This document shows, in pieces, positions 34,912 through 45,895 of a stretch of DNA of 64,000 bases. The stretch is from assembly GCA_022605405.1 (NCBI GenBank), contig JABYQQ010000010.1:1612001-1676000 (forward strand), given 5' to 3'. This stretch comes from Earliella scabrosa (Eukaryota > Basidiomycota > Agaricomycetes > Polyporales > Polyporaceae). A program made the position numbers and the translations under genes. The notes under the pieces were generated by a model. That model was given only the letters and a program-made list of their open reading frames with translations, did not search any database and was not told the origin of the DNA. Positions within the stretch are counted from its first letter, which is position 1. Each line of letters starts with the position of its first letter.

Positions 34912-35658
34912 ATGGCCCCCAGCATCAGCGTCGGCGACACCATCCCCCAGGGCACCTTCGTGCACGTCCCATACACGCCTGAGCTCGACGAGCACAGCGC
35001 GTGCGGCATCCGTACGTCCATCCTCGGATCTTGCGCTCAGCCTGAGTGAGCTGACGTCGCGCGCGCGCGCACTGACAGCGACCAAGCTCTCCACGGACGC
35101 CTGGAAGGGCAAGAAGGTCGTCCTCTTCGCCGTTCCCGGCGCGTTCACCGTATGTTGCTCTCCTCTCTTCACCTTCCCTCCCTCTCCCTCTATCACGCGC
35201 GACTGACCGCGCACCATCCCCCTTCAGCCCTCCTGCCACGCGAACCACGCGCCGCCCTACCTCGCAAAAGTGCCCGAGCTCAAGGCCAAGGGCGTCGACG
35301 TCGTCGCCGTCGTGTCCGCGAACGACCCGTTCGTGCTCAGCGGCTGGAGCCGCATCCTCAACTTCAAGGACCAGATCCTCGCGCTCTCGGACCCCGACGC
35401 CAAGTGGAGCGGGCAGCTCGGCCTCGACGTCGACCTCAGCGGGGCGGGCATCGGTCTTGGGAAGCGCACGACGCGCTATGCGATTGTGCTCGAGGACAAC
35501 ACGATTAAGTACCTCGGGGTGAGTGCGCGCATGCTGCTTGGATTGGATGTGGGTGTGTGGGAGTGGTGTTGTGCTGACGATGGCGGATTTGACAGGTTGA
35601 GCCTGACCCGACGCAGGTCACTGTTTCTGGCGTGGACGCCGTCCTGGCTGCGCTCTGA
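34912..35658 (+). CDS. Peroxiredoxin, Prx5/Ahp1 type, cytosolic form
   Basis: Four exons (34912-35011, 35079-35149, 35228-35518, 35596-35658); 525 nt, 174 aa, the usual length for the family. It starts MAPSISVGDTIPQGTF with no presequence, then PGAFTPSC (peroxidatic Cys) HANHAPPY, GVDVVAVVSANDPFVLSGW, SDPDAKWSGQLGL and VTVSGVDAVLAAL. The first two intron positions equal those of the 32676 gene, but the intron after the KDK codons of that gene is absent here (KDQILALSD is continuous). Ends AAL, so no peroxisomal SKL signal. It converges on the gene ending at 35886. Confidence 0.9.
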
Positions 35659-35885
35659 GCCCGAGGGGTCGAGTTGAGTAGTCTTGCTGCATATAACGGA
35701 CGATGTACGACATAAGTAGGGCAGTCCCGCATTGTGTTTGAATACGAACTCGCATTGGCATTGACGTTGACATTGACCGACGGAAGGAGGCGCATACATG
35801 CACTTCGTGCTTGCATATACGGAACAACATGGCTAGGAGACTGGGGAAGAAGCACAGAAATAACATCAACTCGGACCTCGTACCT

Positions 35886-37145
35886 TCAACTGCGCGTCAC
35901 CAGCGAATCCTCCCCCGGGTTTGCGATCATCGGGATCGTCAGCCCGTCGATACCGAACGTCACCTCGTCCATGTCCAGCATGCTCTCCTCGCGCTTGCGC
36001 GCCCCACGCGCAGTCATCCCGACACCCATATTGATATTGTGCACTTCCGCGAGCAGCGGCCGGAACGCGACAGCGCGACGAGGCGAGTTCACCCCCGCCG
36101 CCATCACGCCCTTCTTCGGTGTCGAGGTCATCGCGAAGGTGCCGACGCTAGCGCTGCGCCCCTTGCTCCTGCTCTTGGTCTTCACGCTGGCCGCGCGCCC
36201 GTGAGACGAACGAACGGGAGTACGTGCTTGAGGGAGCGCTTGTCCTCGAGCCACCGGCTGGCTGCGCGTACGCACGACCCGCGTCGGCGTGCTCGGGCCC
36301 GTACCGCCAGCTTGTGCTGCCTCAATGTCCGCGAGAAAGGGCGTGACGCGGCGCGACTGGGCACGGGTGATCGGACGCGCAGGATTGCTGTCGAAGGGCG
36401 CGAGGCTGACGGTGAGAGCGTCTGGGCCGGTGCGCCGGCGCTTTGCGGCGCGCGGTGGGGATGGGGATGGGGATGGGGAGCAGGCGCGGTGCTCCTCGGA
36501 GTCTTCGCGCAGGACGGCGAGCGAGGGCGTGCCGAAGGACATGCTGCGGCGGGAGCGGGCCGCGAGGGGCGACGCGGGGCTGGGGGGCACGCCGCGAGTG
36601 CCACCATTGAACTTCGGAGTGAGCATGGTCGTGGATGCGTTTCTGCTGGTGCTCGTGCTGAGGTTGCCCTGGACGGTGTGCGAGCGCCGGCGGACTTGTG
36701 TGTTGGGGAGAGACGTGCGGATCCCGACGAGTAACTCGATCGAGTGACGGATGGACGCGTCGGCGCGAGCGGGAGAGGTGTCGATCTGCATGGCGAGAGG
36801 GAGTTTGGCGTTGAGGGTGCCCGCGACGACGAGCAGCTGCGTGCGGGGCATGGTGACGAGGTCGGCGTGGCAGCAGAAGGGGACGACGTCGAGCGCGGTG
36901 ATCACGATCGCGTCTTCGGTCGTGTCTTCGTTCTGCAGCGCGACACAGGCGACGGGGACTGGGGGCTTTGCTAGGGGTGGGTCGGCGGAGACTCGGGTGG
37001 TGGTTGTGTCGTCTGCAGAGTCGACGGTGCGGTCTTCTTTGACTCGAGTCCCTGCAAGTGGGAGAGTGGGAGTGGGCTTGATGACATCGAGGAGGAACCG
37101 GCCGACGCTGGTGGAGGACCTGCGCCTCTTGGAGAGTTTCGCCAT
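35886..37145 (-). CDS. Uncharacterised Ser/Arg/Pro-rich protein
   Basis: Frame from ATG at 37145 to TGA at 35886, 419 aa if unspliced. It begins MAKLSKRRRSSTS; residues about 55-125 (ACVALQNEDTTEDAIVITA, DVVPFCCHADLVTMPRTQL, NAKLPLAMQID) look folded, and the rest is disordered with many Ser/Pro and Arg/Ser motifs, suggesting phosphorylation and a nuclear protein. The end (EVTFGIDGLTIPMIANPGED) is conserved-looking. A short intron near codon 23-34 (pyrimidine-rich, ending CTTGCAG) is possible. The 5' half is repeated at 41834-42516. No family recognised. Confidence 0.6.
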   Translation of the reverse strand: MAKLSKRRRSSTSVGRFLLDVIKPTPTLPLAGTRVKEDRTVDSADDTTTTRVSADPPLAKPPVPVACVALQNEDTTEDAIVITALDVVPFCCHADLVTMPRTQLLVVAGTLNAKLPLAMQIDTSPARADASIRHSIELLVGIRTSLPNTQVRRRSHTVQGNLSTSTSRNASTTMLTPKFNGGTRGVPPSPASPLAARSRRSMSFGTPSLAVLREDSEEHRACSPSPSPSPPRAAKRRRTGPDALTVSLAPFDSNPARPITRAQSRRVTPFLADIEAAQAGGTGPSTPTRVVRTRSQPVARGQALPQARTPVRSSHGRAASVKTKSRSKGRSASVGTFAMTSTPKKGVMAAGVNSPRRAVAFRPLLAEVHNINMGVGMTARGARKREESMLDMDEVTFGIDGLTIPMIANPGEDSLVTRS

Positions 37146-37702
37146 GCCGTATACGATGAAGAGAAAGCTGAACGTGGTGCGCGTCGAGAGAGTAAGGCAT
37201 GAGGCTAGCCATGCCCGGGGGCTGGTCACTCCAGAGGCTGACGACTCGGATGTGTATGTCAGTCCAGAACAGAACGGAGGCGTGCGCACCGGGTCCGCTT
37301 CGTATTTCTCCTCGTCAGCCCTCCATGCCGCCGAAGAACGTTGAATCCCGTTAAATGACCGCAAAGAATGTCGAAGTCGAGAGGAGCCTGACCTGACCCG
37401 CCGAACGGGATTGAGATGAGGAGAAGCTGAGGATGGTGTGGATTTGGACCAAGGTTCGAAAGAGCCGTGGGCCGCGGGCGTCTCTCACTTGCGCATGTCC
37501 CCGGGCCGGTGCGGCCGCGTTGACTTGATCAAGACCGTCAACTCCTTCCCCGCCTCAGCAGGTTCTCCCAATCGTCTACCTAGGGGACGCGTAATCCTGC
37601 TCATTATGCGAACTAATCGCGCCGGGCATAAAGAGGACTACAGGTAGACACGGCTAATCATACCGTGTTGGCAGGCTCCAGCCGGGATGTTGTCCGCCGC
37701 CC

Positions 37703-38526
37703 TCACCATCTCCGACTCGGAGTCTTGAGACCTACCTTCCTCGACTTCCACCTCCTCTGCTTCCTCCTTGGAATATTGGGCCGCGCGTCGTAATCGGTAT
37801 CAACTTTCGGCTTCGAGGAGTTTTCTGACCTGCCTGTTTCCATTCGCTGTTCTTCTTCCTCCTCACGGCGCCTCTCACACCATCTTTCCCAGATGTCGTC
37901 AGGTATGAGTGCACGGAACTGTGGAGCAACGAGGTCGGCGTCGTCCCATGATGATGGCCACCACTCCTTTCTTTCTAAGTGATCATGTAAGAGCGAGTTG
38001 GTGTGCAGTGCATGGTCAACGTGACACTCACTCTGTCCGGCGGGCCCCATCTCCCTTCCGGCATCCACCACCAGAACGCTCTCTGCCCATTACCAAGCAA
38101 TTCCGCCGCACGCGCCACGGATCGCCGCCGTTGCTGGTCGGTGTACGGAGCCTTGCGGTAGTTATGGTTGGTGAAGAGTTGGAGGAGCCATTGGTAATTG
38201 TCGGCGAATGGGATGACGAGCCCCGCCTCACGGCTGATGAAGTCGAAGGTGGCGTATACGTGCTCGATGCCATGCATGTCCATCTCCGGCTTTGCGACAA
38301 GGCTCCGTTCGCGAGCAAAGGTCATGGCGTCGCTGGTGTTGAAGGCGATGCCATAGCCGAAGACGGGCACAGGGTTGCCATTCTCGCGACTGGGAAGGTA
38401 ACAACCAGGAAGAGATACGAAGGGTGGGTGTAGGATGTTCCAATCATCGGGCTAGGTGCAAACCCAGACAGTAAGTATAACGCGAGAGGGAGGAACGTTG
38501 GGACTGACATTGCGAGTTTCACCCAT
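37703..38526 (-). CDS. W-W-W family protein, copy 5 (233 aa)
   Basis: Exons 38509-38526 (MGETRN), 38032-38451 and 37703-37966; 702 nt in frame. It belongs to the subgroup of the three copies at 52-59 kb: PDDWNILHPPF, LPGCYLPSRENG, VFGYGIAFNTSDA, FADNYQWLLQLFTNH, AAELLGNGQRAFWWW, PSSWDDADLVAPQFR and ALIPDDIWERWCERRR. The usual LTGAK reads LVI here and the last W is followed by Met instead of Ser. The second acceptor is unusual (AGAAAGAAAG), so the junction at 37966/38032 is tentative. The tail is basic rather than acidic. Confidence 0.65.
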
Positions 38527-38949
38527 CGCCGCGAGCGCGACTTCACTGAGAGGCTTCAAGTTGAACCTCGCTGCCAGGCGCTGTGACATTTCTGTGACAT
38601 GTCGCGTCCCGGCACCCCCCCCTGGAGGCTGAGCCGCGCCCGTCTCACACGGACAATGATTCAAGTATGAAGATCTCAACAAGAGTCGTCGGTTGATCGC
38701 GACGTCACACTGGTTGAACGGCAAAAATCATTTATGGAGCAATATTGATACGAGAGCGATAGGATTACAATGAATAGTACAGTACGACACAAATACTACT
38801 TGAGACGGCGAGACTCGCCGGACGACAGCCTGAGAGCAGAGGTGAGGACGACACAGAGACAAGGATAACACAGGGACAACATGAGATGCGGGCAATCAAT
38901 CAGCAGAATTGAGAGAAAATAAATAACGGCATGACAATACCGACGGCCA

Positions 38950-40629
38950 TTAGGCGTACAGCTCGGGGTCCTCCCTGAAGAAAGACGAGAAGTCTATCTC
39001 GGGCTCCTCGTGCGCCCCGGTAGAGGACTCGTCGACATTCTCGGCCGCAGGCGATCCGAACAGGCAGTACTGGGCGATCTCAAGGATTTCTTCCGCAGTG
39101 CGCTGCATGCCGGCGTTCACGGGCTGGGTCTCTTGCACCTCCACGACTGGTTCAGGCGGCGGCGACGGGAAGTTGAGAGTCGACTGTTCGAGGGCTGAGA
39201 AAGAGAAGAGAGGGTCGAGGTTCATGGCCGGGGGCGCAAGGTTGGATTGACCAACAAGGAAGTCGCCGAGATCGAAACCCAAGGTCGCCCAGTCGACGGG
39301 TCCAGGTGTAGGATTGACGTCCGCTTCAGGAGTTGGGATGGGGGCCTGTGCCGTGTGGTTGGGTGGGGTCGAAGGACCAGCCGCCGCGACTTCAACCTCC
39401 ATGGATCGAACGGGGTTGGAAGGAAGAACGTCCGCGTGCCACGGGAAAGCAGGAGCGACACCGAACCGTGCGGTGTCCGTCTTGGCTGCTACACCAAAGG
39501 AGGGGAGCTTGGGGAGCTCGAACTCGGTAAAGTATGTGGTGTCGTCGAGTGCGTGGTCACACCCGCTCGCAGCCGGCGTGGCGGGTGCTGAGGACCAGCC
39601 TTGCGCGCGACGACACAGCTTCGAGATGGAAGGGAGAGCTTGTCGAGAGGTGGAGGCGGCCACGAGATGGCCTGGCTTTGGCCGAGCGGGGGCGCGGTCG
39701 TATGGGTGATGACGCGAAGAACGATCAGTTGCGGAAGGACGAGAACGTTTGGGCGGGGTCAAGGGATTGGAGGGCGCAGCGACGGCCTGAGGCTGGGGGC
39801 CCATAGGTGCAACGGGGATGGGCACGCGGTCACAGTTCCTCGCCAAACCGTGTGCGGTCAAGTAGGAGTCCTGGCGCGCCGTGTAGCCGCAATACTTACA
39901 CTGTCTGAGGAGTTTGAGGTGGTACGTCTCAATATGTTTCCGGAAACTGTCCCGTGCCAGATCCTGCTTGCATCCGCCCCAGCGACACTTACCCTTCTTC
40001 CCCTTGGTATGTGCGGCTTTAACGTGGCACCACATGTCGACCTTGTGTCTGGGATCTGTGTGACATCCTTTCCAGTCGCAATGCACAATGTCGTCCGCTC
40101 CGGGAAGGAGGTCTTCGTCGATAATGAGATCCGCGCTTGTTGGTTTGGGCTTGACACTCAACCCGACGACCTGGAGGGTCGGAAGAGGAGCCGGAGCCGG
40201 AGGAGCGGGAACGGGGAGAGTGGCTGGGTGGACGATCGGCGCCATGGTTAGACCGCCTTGCGCGAGCGGGAAGATGCCGCCACTCTGCTGAGGCGCAAGG
40301 ACGTTTGGGTAGCCATTGGGGGGAGGGAGACTGCACACGACGTCAGGCTACGATATCGCGGACGATATATTAGAAACTCACCGAGTGGTTGTGGCAGAGA
40401 CATCAGTGTAAACCTGACCAGTGGTGACGACCTGCGAGGACGAGGCGCCGGCGTTCCCGGCGAGCAGCGGGAGAAAGTCCTCGATGGGCGCAATGCTGAA
40501 GTCTGGGCAGGCGGCCAATGCTTCGGGGCACCATTCCTGACTGTGGTGGCAAAGCGTGGTCAAAGCGTGTCGTCGCTGGTCCAAGTGGGAATGTACTCAC
40601 ATCAACTTGGACTGGTTAGTGGGGTTCAT
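38950..40629 (-). CDS. C2H2-type zinc-finger protein, copy A (522 aa)
   Basis: Exons 40601-40629, 40382-40540 and 38950-40330; 1569 nt. The N-terminus (QEWCPEALAACPDFSIAPIEDFL) is acidic-hydrophobic. Three finger-like units follow: CDWKGC with two downstream His, CRWGGC with SFRKHIETYH, and CKYCGYTARQDSYLTAH ending in Cys. Then comes a basic Pro/Ser region, SISKLCR, and an acidic C-terminus ending EEPEIDFSSFFREDPELYA, which resembles an activation domain. A nuclear DNA-binding regulator is likely. Duplicated at 44183-45895. Confidence 0.75.
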
Positions 40630-41833
40630 GGCGGATAACAAGCAGAGGGTTGGAGTGGAGGCAGCGAGAAGGCAGCGAGCTACAAGAGCGGGATGAGAGT
40701 GCGAATGCGACGACGCGGGGAGTTGGTGATGGTGAGAGGACGTCCCCCCGCGGTGCGTTTATACTGCCTGTGTTTACGTTGGGCAAACATCCTCGGCAGC
40801 GATAGGACTGCCCACAGAATCAGCCATGCCGGTCAAAGACTTTAATCTCAGTAACCTAGGCATGGTGTTTCTTTATTCTGCGCGAGATGCGGTGCGGCAG
40901 AAACGGGAACGTGGGCGCGTTATCTCGGGGCTAGCCACCAGAAGCAGGTTCGGAACGCACCGCAACACAGCGCGGGCCGAAGGGCAAACCAAAGCAGCCT
41001 TTGCGAATGACGAGCTTCGATTACGTCCGCCGTGACCCAGGAGACGCATTGGCCAGGACTGACCTGCCTAATCCGTCGGGTACGCTTTGACGCAGGCCGC
41101 CGTGCACCGCGCTGCCTCACGTCCTCCCAACAGCTGCTATCGCCATCTTGCTTCTGCTTTATGCTCTAAGGCAAAGGCTTCATTCTCTGGCCCTCCCTGC
41201 GGACGCGCACCGGACCCAGCCCTCGGATTCCCTGGTTACGGGGTCGCCTCGGCGGCCTCACGCAAGCACGCTCGCGATCTGTGAAGAATCATCACCAAAG
41301 GGTTTCTCCGTCGTCCAAGAACGCGTACAGAGCATACGTGTTTGTTTACCCAGCTTCGAGGGCATAGTGGGGAGGGCGGGAGTGTCTGGTCGTGAGGGGG
41401 AAGGATGGGGCCCTCCCCAACCACTTCAGATGTGGTGAGTTCCCGATTCATGTCCTGGCGCAGAGAAGGGAGTCTACGGAGCGTAGAGCGGTATCAATAT
41501 GCCTTGCGCTCCGCCAACGGGTTGGAGAACGATGGAAGCCGTGCTGTCGTATGGTCGGGCGGCGTTGGTGTTGTCCTAACCATCGCGTTGAAGTTGTCGA
41601 TGTTGAGCACGCCCTCTGCGATAGATAGGCGTGAGTACCACTGCCTCTTAGTACTATAGCGTACTTGCTATGCATACGCCGTATAAGCCGTCTACCCTTG
41701 CGCGATATCGACGAACGGCCACACTCTCCTCCGCCGCGTCCCCGCCGGCGCTAATTGGTGGCACCTGGTCCTCCACGTTCGAACGATGAGCTCAGTACCA
41801 ACGCTGCTCGATAGGTGAACGTACACAATAACG
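40630..41833. other. Upstream region of zinc-finger copy A
   Basis: About 1.2 kb with no intact gene, highly similar to 45896-47079. Short frames recur in both copies (for example 41148 and 46403), which reflects the duplication rather than selection for coding. Confidence 0.5.
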
Positions 41834-42516
41834 GAAATGGGGATGGGGAGCTGGCGCGGTGCTCCTCGGAGTCTTCACGCAGGACGGCGAGCGAGGGCGT
41901 GCCGAAGGACATGCTGCGGCGGGAGCGGCCCGCGAGGGGCGGGGCGGGGCTGGGGGTACGCCGCGGGTGCCGCCGTTGAACGAGGTGATTATGGTCGTGG
42001 ACGTGTTGATGCTGGTGTTGGTGCTAAGATTCAAGTTGCCCTGGGTGACGGTGTGCGAGCGCCGTCGGACGTGGGCTTGTACTTTGGGTTCTGGGAGAGA
42101 CGTGCGGTTCCCGACGAGCAACACGCGTCGGCGCGAGAGGAGCTGGTGTCGATCTGCATAGCGAGCGGAAGTTTCGCGTTCATGGTGCCGGCGATGGCGA
42201 GCAGCTGCGTGCGGGACATGGTGACGAGGTCAGCGTGACAGCAGAAGGGGACGACGTCGAGCACGGTGATCACGATCGCGTCTTCGGTTGGGTCTTCGTT
42301 CGGCAGCGCGACGCAGGCTGTGGGAACTGGGGGCTTTGCAGGGGGTCTCTCGGCGGTGAGTCTGGTAGTGCTGGAGGTGTCGTTTGCAGAGTCTACGGGG
42401 CGGTCCTCTTTGACCCTTGGGCCTGCGGGTGGGAGACTGGGAGTGGGCTAGATGACATCGAGAAGGAACCGGCAGACGCTGGTCGAGGACCTGCGCCTCT
42501 TTGAGAGTTTCGCCAT
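41834..42516 (-). pseudogene. Truncated copy of the 35886-37145 gene
   Basis: Keeps the ATG (42516) and MAKLSKRRRSS, and the DVVPFCCHADLVTMSRTQL block, but a 19 nt deletion near 42120 shifts the frame, a TAG falls at codon 23 (unless inside a small intron), and the gene is cut at the duplication junction, so the whole C-terminal half is absent. Confidence 0.8.
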
Positions 42517-43310
42517 GTCGTCTAAGATGGAGAGGAAGCTGAACGTGGTGCGCGTTGACAAGAGCAAAGCATGAGGCTAGTCATGCTCGGAGCTGGTCAC
42601 TCCAGAGGCTGACGATGTATATGTCAGTCCAGACCAGAACGGAGGCGTGCGCACCGGGCCCGCTTCGTGTAAAGATCTCCCTCGTCAGCCTTGCATGCCC
42701 GCCGCTTGTTAAAAATGATACAGAACGTTCTATGTCCCCTGTGAAAGCAGGATGGACGGCCGCGAAAGATGTCGTCGAGAGGAGGTAGACTGGACCGCCC
42801 GCGACGGACTGCCGATGTCGAAGTAAACTCAGACATTCTGGCTAGTAGTATCCTTAAGTGCTCTTGAAGGTTGGGGCTTGAGAGTTTGAGTGCTTGGGTG
42901 GCTGGGTGTTCCAAATCTCAGAATCGCGCTCGTGAAAAGGCTTCCGTGATTTGAGGGTGAAGGAGCACTGAGGGGGAGGCTGGGGGAGGCAAGTGACATC
43001 AGCAAAGTCCCGAAACGCTTGCGCGATTGGGAAGCGCGCTGGCGCTTAGAAGCGCTTGCAATCGCGGTCCGACCGAATACGATTCACAATCGCCCGCATT
43101 CGGATGCTACTACTCCTTGCGGCCTCTCGTTTGCGCTCGTCGCCATTTGCGATGGGAGGGCTATCCGGGCAGCGTGAGGGGCCCACAGAGGTATATTGTT
43201 TCACAACGTACTGAGTACCAACATGTATAGTCTAGGGTACTAGAGGGTCGATCGTTTGATGAATGCCAGTGGATGCTACTTCTTAACCCCACTGAGTCGT
43301 CCTTCTCTGG
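42517..43310. other. Duplicated intergenic sequence
   Basis: Matches 37146-38300 of unit A in patches with deletions. No gene seen. Confidence 0.4.
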
Positions 43311-43500
43311 CCGATGGACAAGCTTGCGCTCGCTCGCGAATGCTATAGCTTCGCTGGTGTTGAAGGCGATACCGTAACCGAAGGTGGGTACTGGCTCCGA
43401 ATCGCCCCGGGGACCGGCAGGTTGAAGATAACAGGAAGGAAGGGACTCACAGTCTCAAACGGGGGATGGAAAATGTTCCAATTATTGAGCTGTCAGAATA
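43311..43500 (-). pseudogene. W-W-W family relic (copy 6)
   Basis: Only the start of exon 2 remains: NWNIFHPPFET, then after a frame change VPTFGYGIAFNTSEAIAFA and LVHRPE. The rest of exon 2, exon 1 and exon 3 are gone. It is the unit B counterpart of copy 5. Confidence 0.75.
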
Positions 43501-44182
43501 TGTGAGCATGTTGCGTAGAGCGAGAGGGTGGATAGATAGACATTATGTGGCGTGCGCTGGTCCATGGTTGAAACGTTGATGTTCCACTGAGACCAAGTCG
43601 CGGCAAGATCATCTTTGGGACGCGGCGAGGCGTCACGGTGTGACGTGTCGCGTCGTCCGACCGTTGCGAGTCGCGACTTCGCCCCGGGCCAACTTCATCC
43701 TCTCAATGATCCGACGACTTGTTAGGTAAAACTTGGAGTCGCCGCCGATGTCATTACAGTGTGGATGGACTGCACAATGTTCGAAGGCGGTCATCGGCTC
43801 ATGTTGGCACTGAGCGGCCACCTGGTGTGAGCTCGCTGGCAGTGCTAAGAAGATGCGCTGTGACGCGGTTATGACATGTCGCGTCGCGTCACGGCAGGCT
43901 AGCGTAGGTCTCAGACCACCACAAGTTGTTGACAAGTTGACATGTGATAGCAACTCTTCCATTATTACAAGGAATACATAGTAGAGCATTAACATGAGCG
44001 GTAAAGTAGGGCATACATTATTAGGATAGCGAGACCTCGGACGAAACTGAGAGAGAGACACTAGCAAAGATGACATAGAGACAAGGACAACATGATGATC
44101 GTATGCCACAGGCCAGCATGCAGCAGAAACAGCAAGAGAGAGAGCATTAAAAGACATTAGCGGAGTCATACAACGATATCCT
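43501..44182. other. No gene seen
   Basis: Corresponds to 38527-38949 of unit A, lengthened by unrelated sequence. A 185-codon minus frame at 43633 has no motif and is absent from unit A, so it is not supported. Confidence 0.4.
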
Positions 44183-45895
44183 TTAGGCATACAGCTCCGG
44201 GTCCTCCCTGAAGAAAGACGAGAAGTCTATCTCGGGCTCCTCGTGCGCCCCGGTACCGGACTCGTCGACAGTCTCGGCCGCAGGCGATCCGAACAGGCAA
44301 TACTGGGCGATCTCAAGGATTTCTTCCGCAGTGCGCTGCATGTCGGCGTTGACGGGTTGCGTCTCTTGCACCTCCACGACTGGTTCAGGCGGCGGCGACG
44401 GGAAGTTGAGAGTCGACTGTTCGAGGGCTGAGAAAGAGAAGAGAGGGTCGAGGTTCATGGCCGGGGGCACAAGGTTGGATTGACCAACAAGGAGGTCGCC
44501 GAGATCGAAACCCAAGGTCGTCCAGTCGACGGGTCCGGGTGTAGGATTGACGTCCGCTCCAGGAGTTTGAATGGGGGGCTGCGCCGCCGTGAGGTTAGGT
44601 GGGGTCGAAGGGCCAGCCTCCGCGACTTCAACCTCCGTGGAGCGAACGGGGTTGGAAGGAAGGACGTCCGCGTGCCACGGGAAAGCAGGAGGGATGCCGA
44701 ACCGCTCGGTGTTCGTCTTGGCTGCGACACCAAAGGAGGGGAACTCCAGGAGCTCGATCTCGGGAGAGTACGTGTCGACATCGTGCATCCAGTGCGAAGA
44801 GTTGCCGACGACATGATTATACCTGCTTGCATCCGGCGTGGAGGGCTCCGATATCGTGGCCTGCGCAGCGCGGCCCAGCTTCGAGATAGAGGGGACGACG
44901 TGCTTAGAGGTGCTGCCCACGAGATGGCCTGGCTTTGGTTGAGAAGGGGCGCGGTCGTATGGGTGATGACGCAAGGAACCATCAGATGTGGCACGACGAG
45001 GAGGTTTGGAAGGGGGTGAGGATGTGGAGGAGGAGGCGACAGCCGGCTGGGGGTCCGTAGAGGCAATGGCCCTAGGGACGCGCCAACAGTTCTTGGCCAA
45101 ACCATGCTCGGACAGGTACGAGTCTGTGCGCGCATTGAATCCGCAGTACTTACACTGCCGGCCGAGGTTCAAGTGGGTTCTGTTGAGATGCTTCCGGAAG
45201 CTGCCCTGCTTCAAGAACGTCCCATCCGGACCGCACTTACCCTGCCAGCGACACTCCGCCATGTTGTCTGGCCCGACGCTGCTCCGCACATGTACATCTC
45301 GCACATGCTGATGCATGACGCTCTTCTTCGATTTAAACCCGATACATCCTTCCCACTCGCACGACACCGTTTCCTCCGCTCCAGGATTGAGGTCTTCGCC
45401 GGGGACCAGGTCCGAGCTCTTGGGGGTGCGCTTAACGGGAACGACGGCCGTGCGGATGGGACGAGCAGCCGGAGGAGCGGGGGGTGCCGTGTTGTGGACC
45501 GTCGGGGCCATGGTTGGACCGCCCTGCGCGAGCGGGAAGATGCCGCCACTCTGCTGAGGCGGACAGACGATGGGGTGGACATGGGTGGTTGGGAGGCTAC
45601 ACACGACGTCAGGCCACAAAGTCGCGGACGATGTGTTAGAAACTCACCGAGCGGTGGTTGTGGCAGAGAAATCAGTGCAAACCTGACCAGTGGTGACGAC
45701 CTGCGAGGACGAGGCGCCGGCGTTCCCGGCGAGCAGCGGGAGAAAGTCCTCGATGGGCGCAATGCTGAAGTCTGGGCAGGCGGCCAATGCTTCGGGGCAC
45801 CATTGCTGACTGTGGGGGCAAAGCGTGGTCAAAGCGTGTCGTCTCTTGGCGAGGCGGGAATGTACTCACATCAAGGACTGGTTAGTGCGGTTCAT
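44183..45895 (-). CDS. C2H2-type zinc-finger protein, copy B (533 aa)
   Basis: Exons 45870-45895, 45648-45809 and 44183-45596; 1602 nt, intact, with the same exon plan as copy A. The N- and C-terminal ends are nearly identical to copy A, but the finger region has diverged more: CEWEGCIGF with MHQHVRDVH, CRWQGKCG with FRKHLNRTH, and CKYCGFNARTDSYLSEH ending in Cys. The metal ligands remain, so binding is probably kept while specificity may have changed (inference). Confidence 0.75.

Larger units (their letters stand above)
36457..41833. repeat. Tandem segmental duplication, unit A
   Basis: First unit of a direct duplication. Its left edge is a GGGGAT hexanucleotide run (36456-36480) inside the 35886-37145 gene; its right edge (GTGAACGTAC, 41815-41824) directly precedes unit B. 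It contains the 5' part of that gene, the W-W-W gene at 37703, the zinc-finger gene at 38950 and about 1.2 kb of upstream sequence. Confidence 0.8.

Noticed and set aside
34090..35217. 375-codon minus-strand frame
   Set aside because: Antisense to the peroxiredoxin start and spacer, no motif, broken by the supported plus-strand gene.
35811..36734. 307-codon plus-strand frame
   Set aside because: Antisense shadow of the 35886-37145 gene; Arg/Gly/His-rich with no recognisable domain.
43633..44190. 185-codon minus-strand frame
   Set aside because: No counterpart in duplication unit A and no motif; probably chance.
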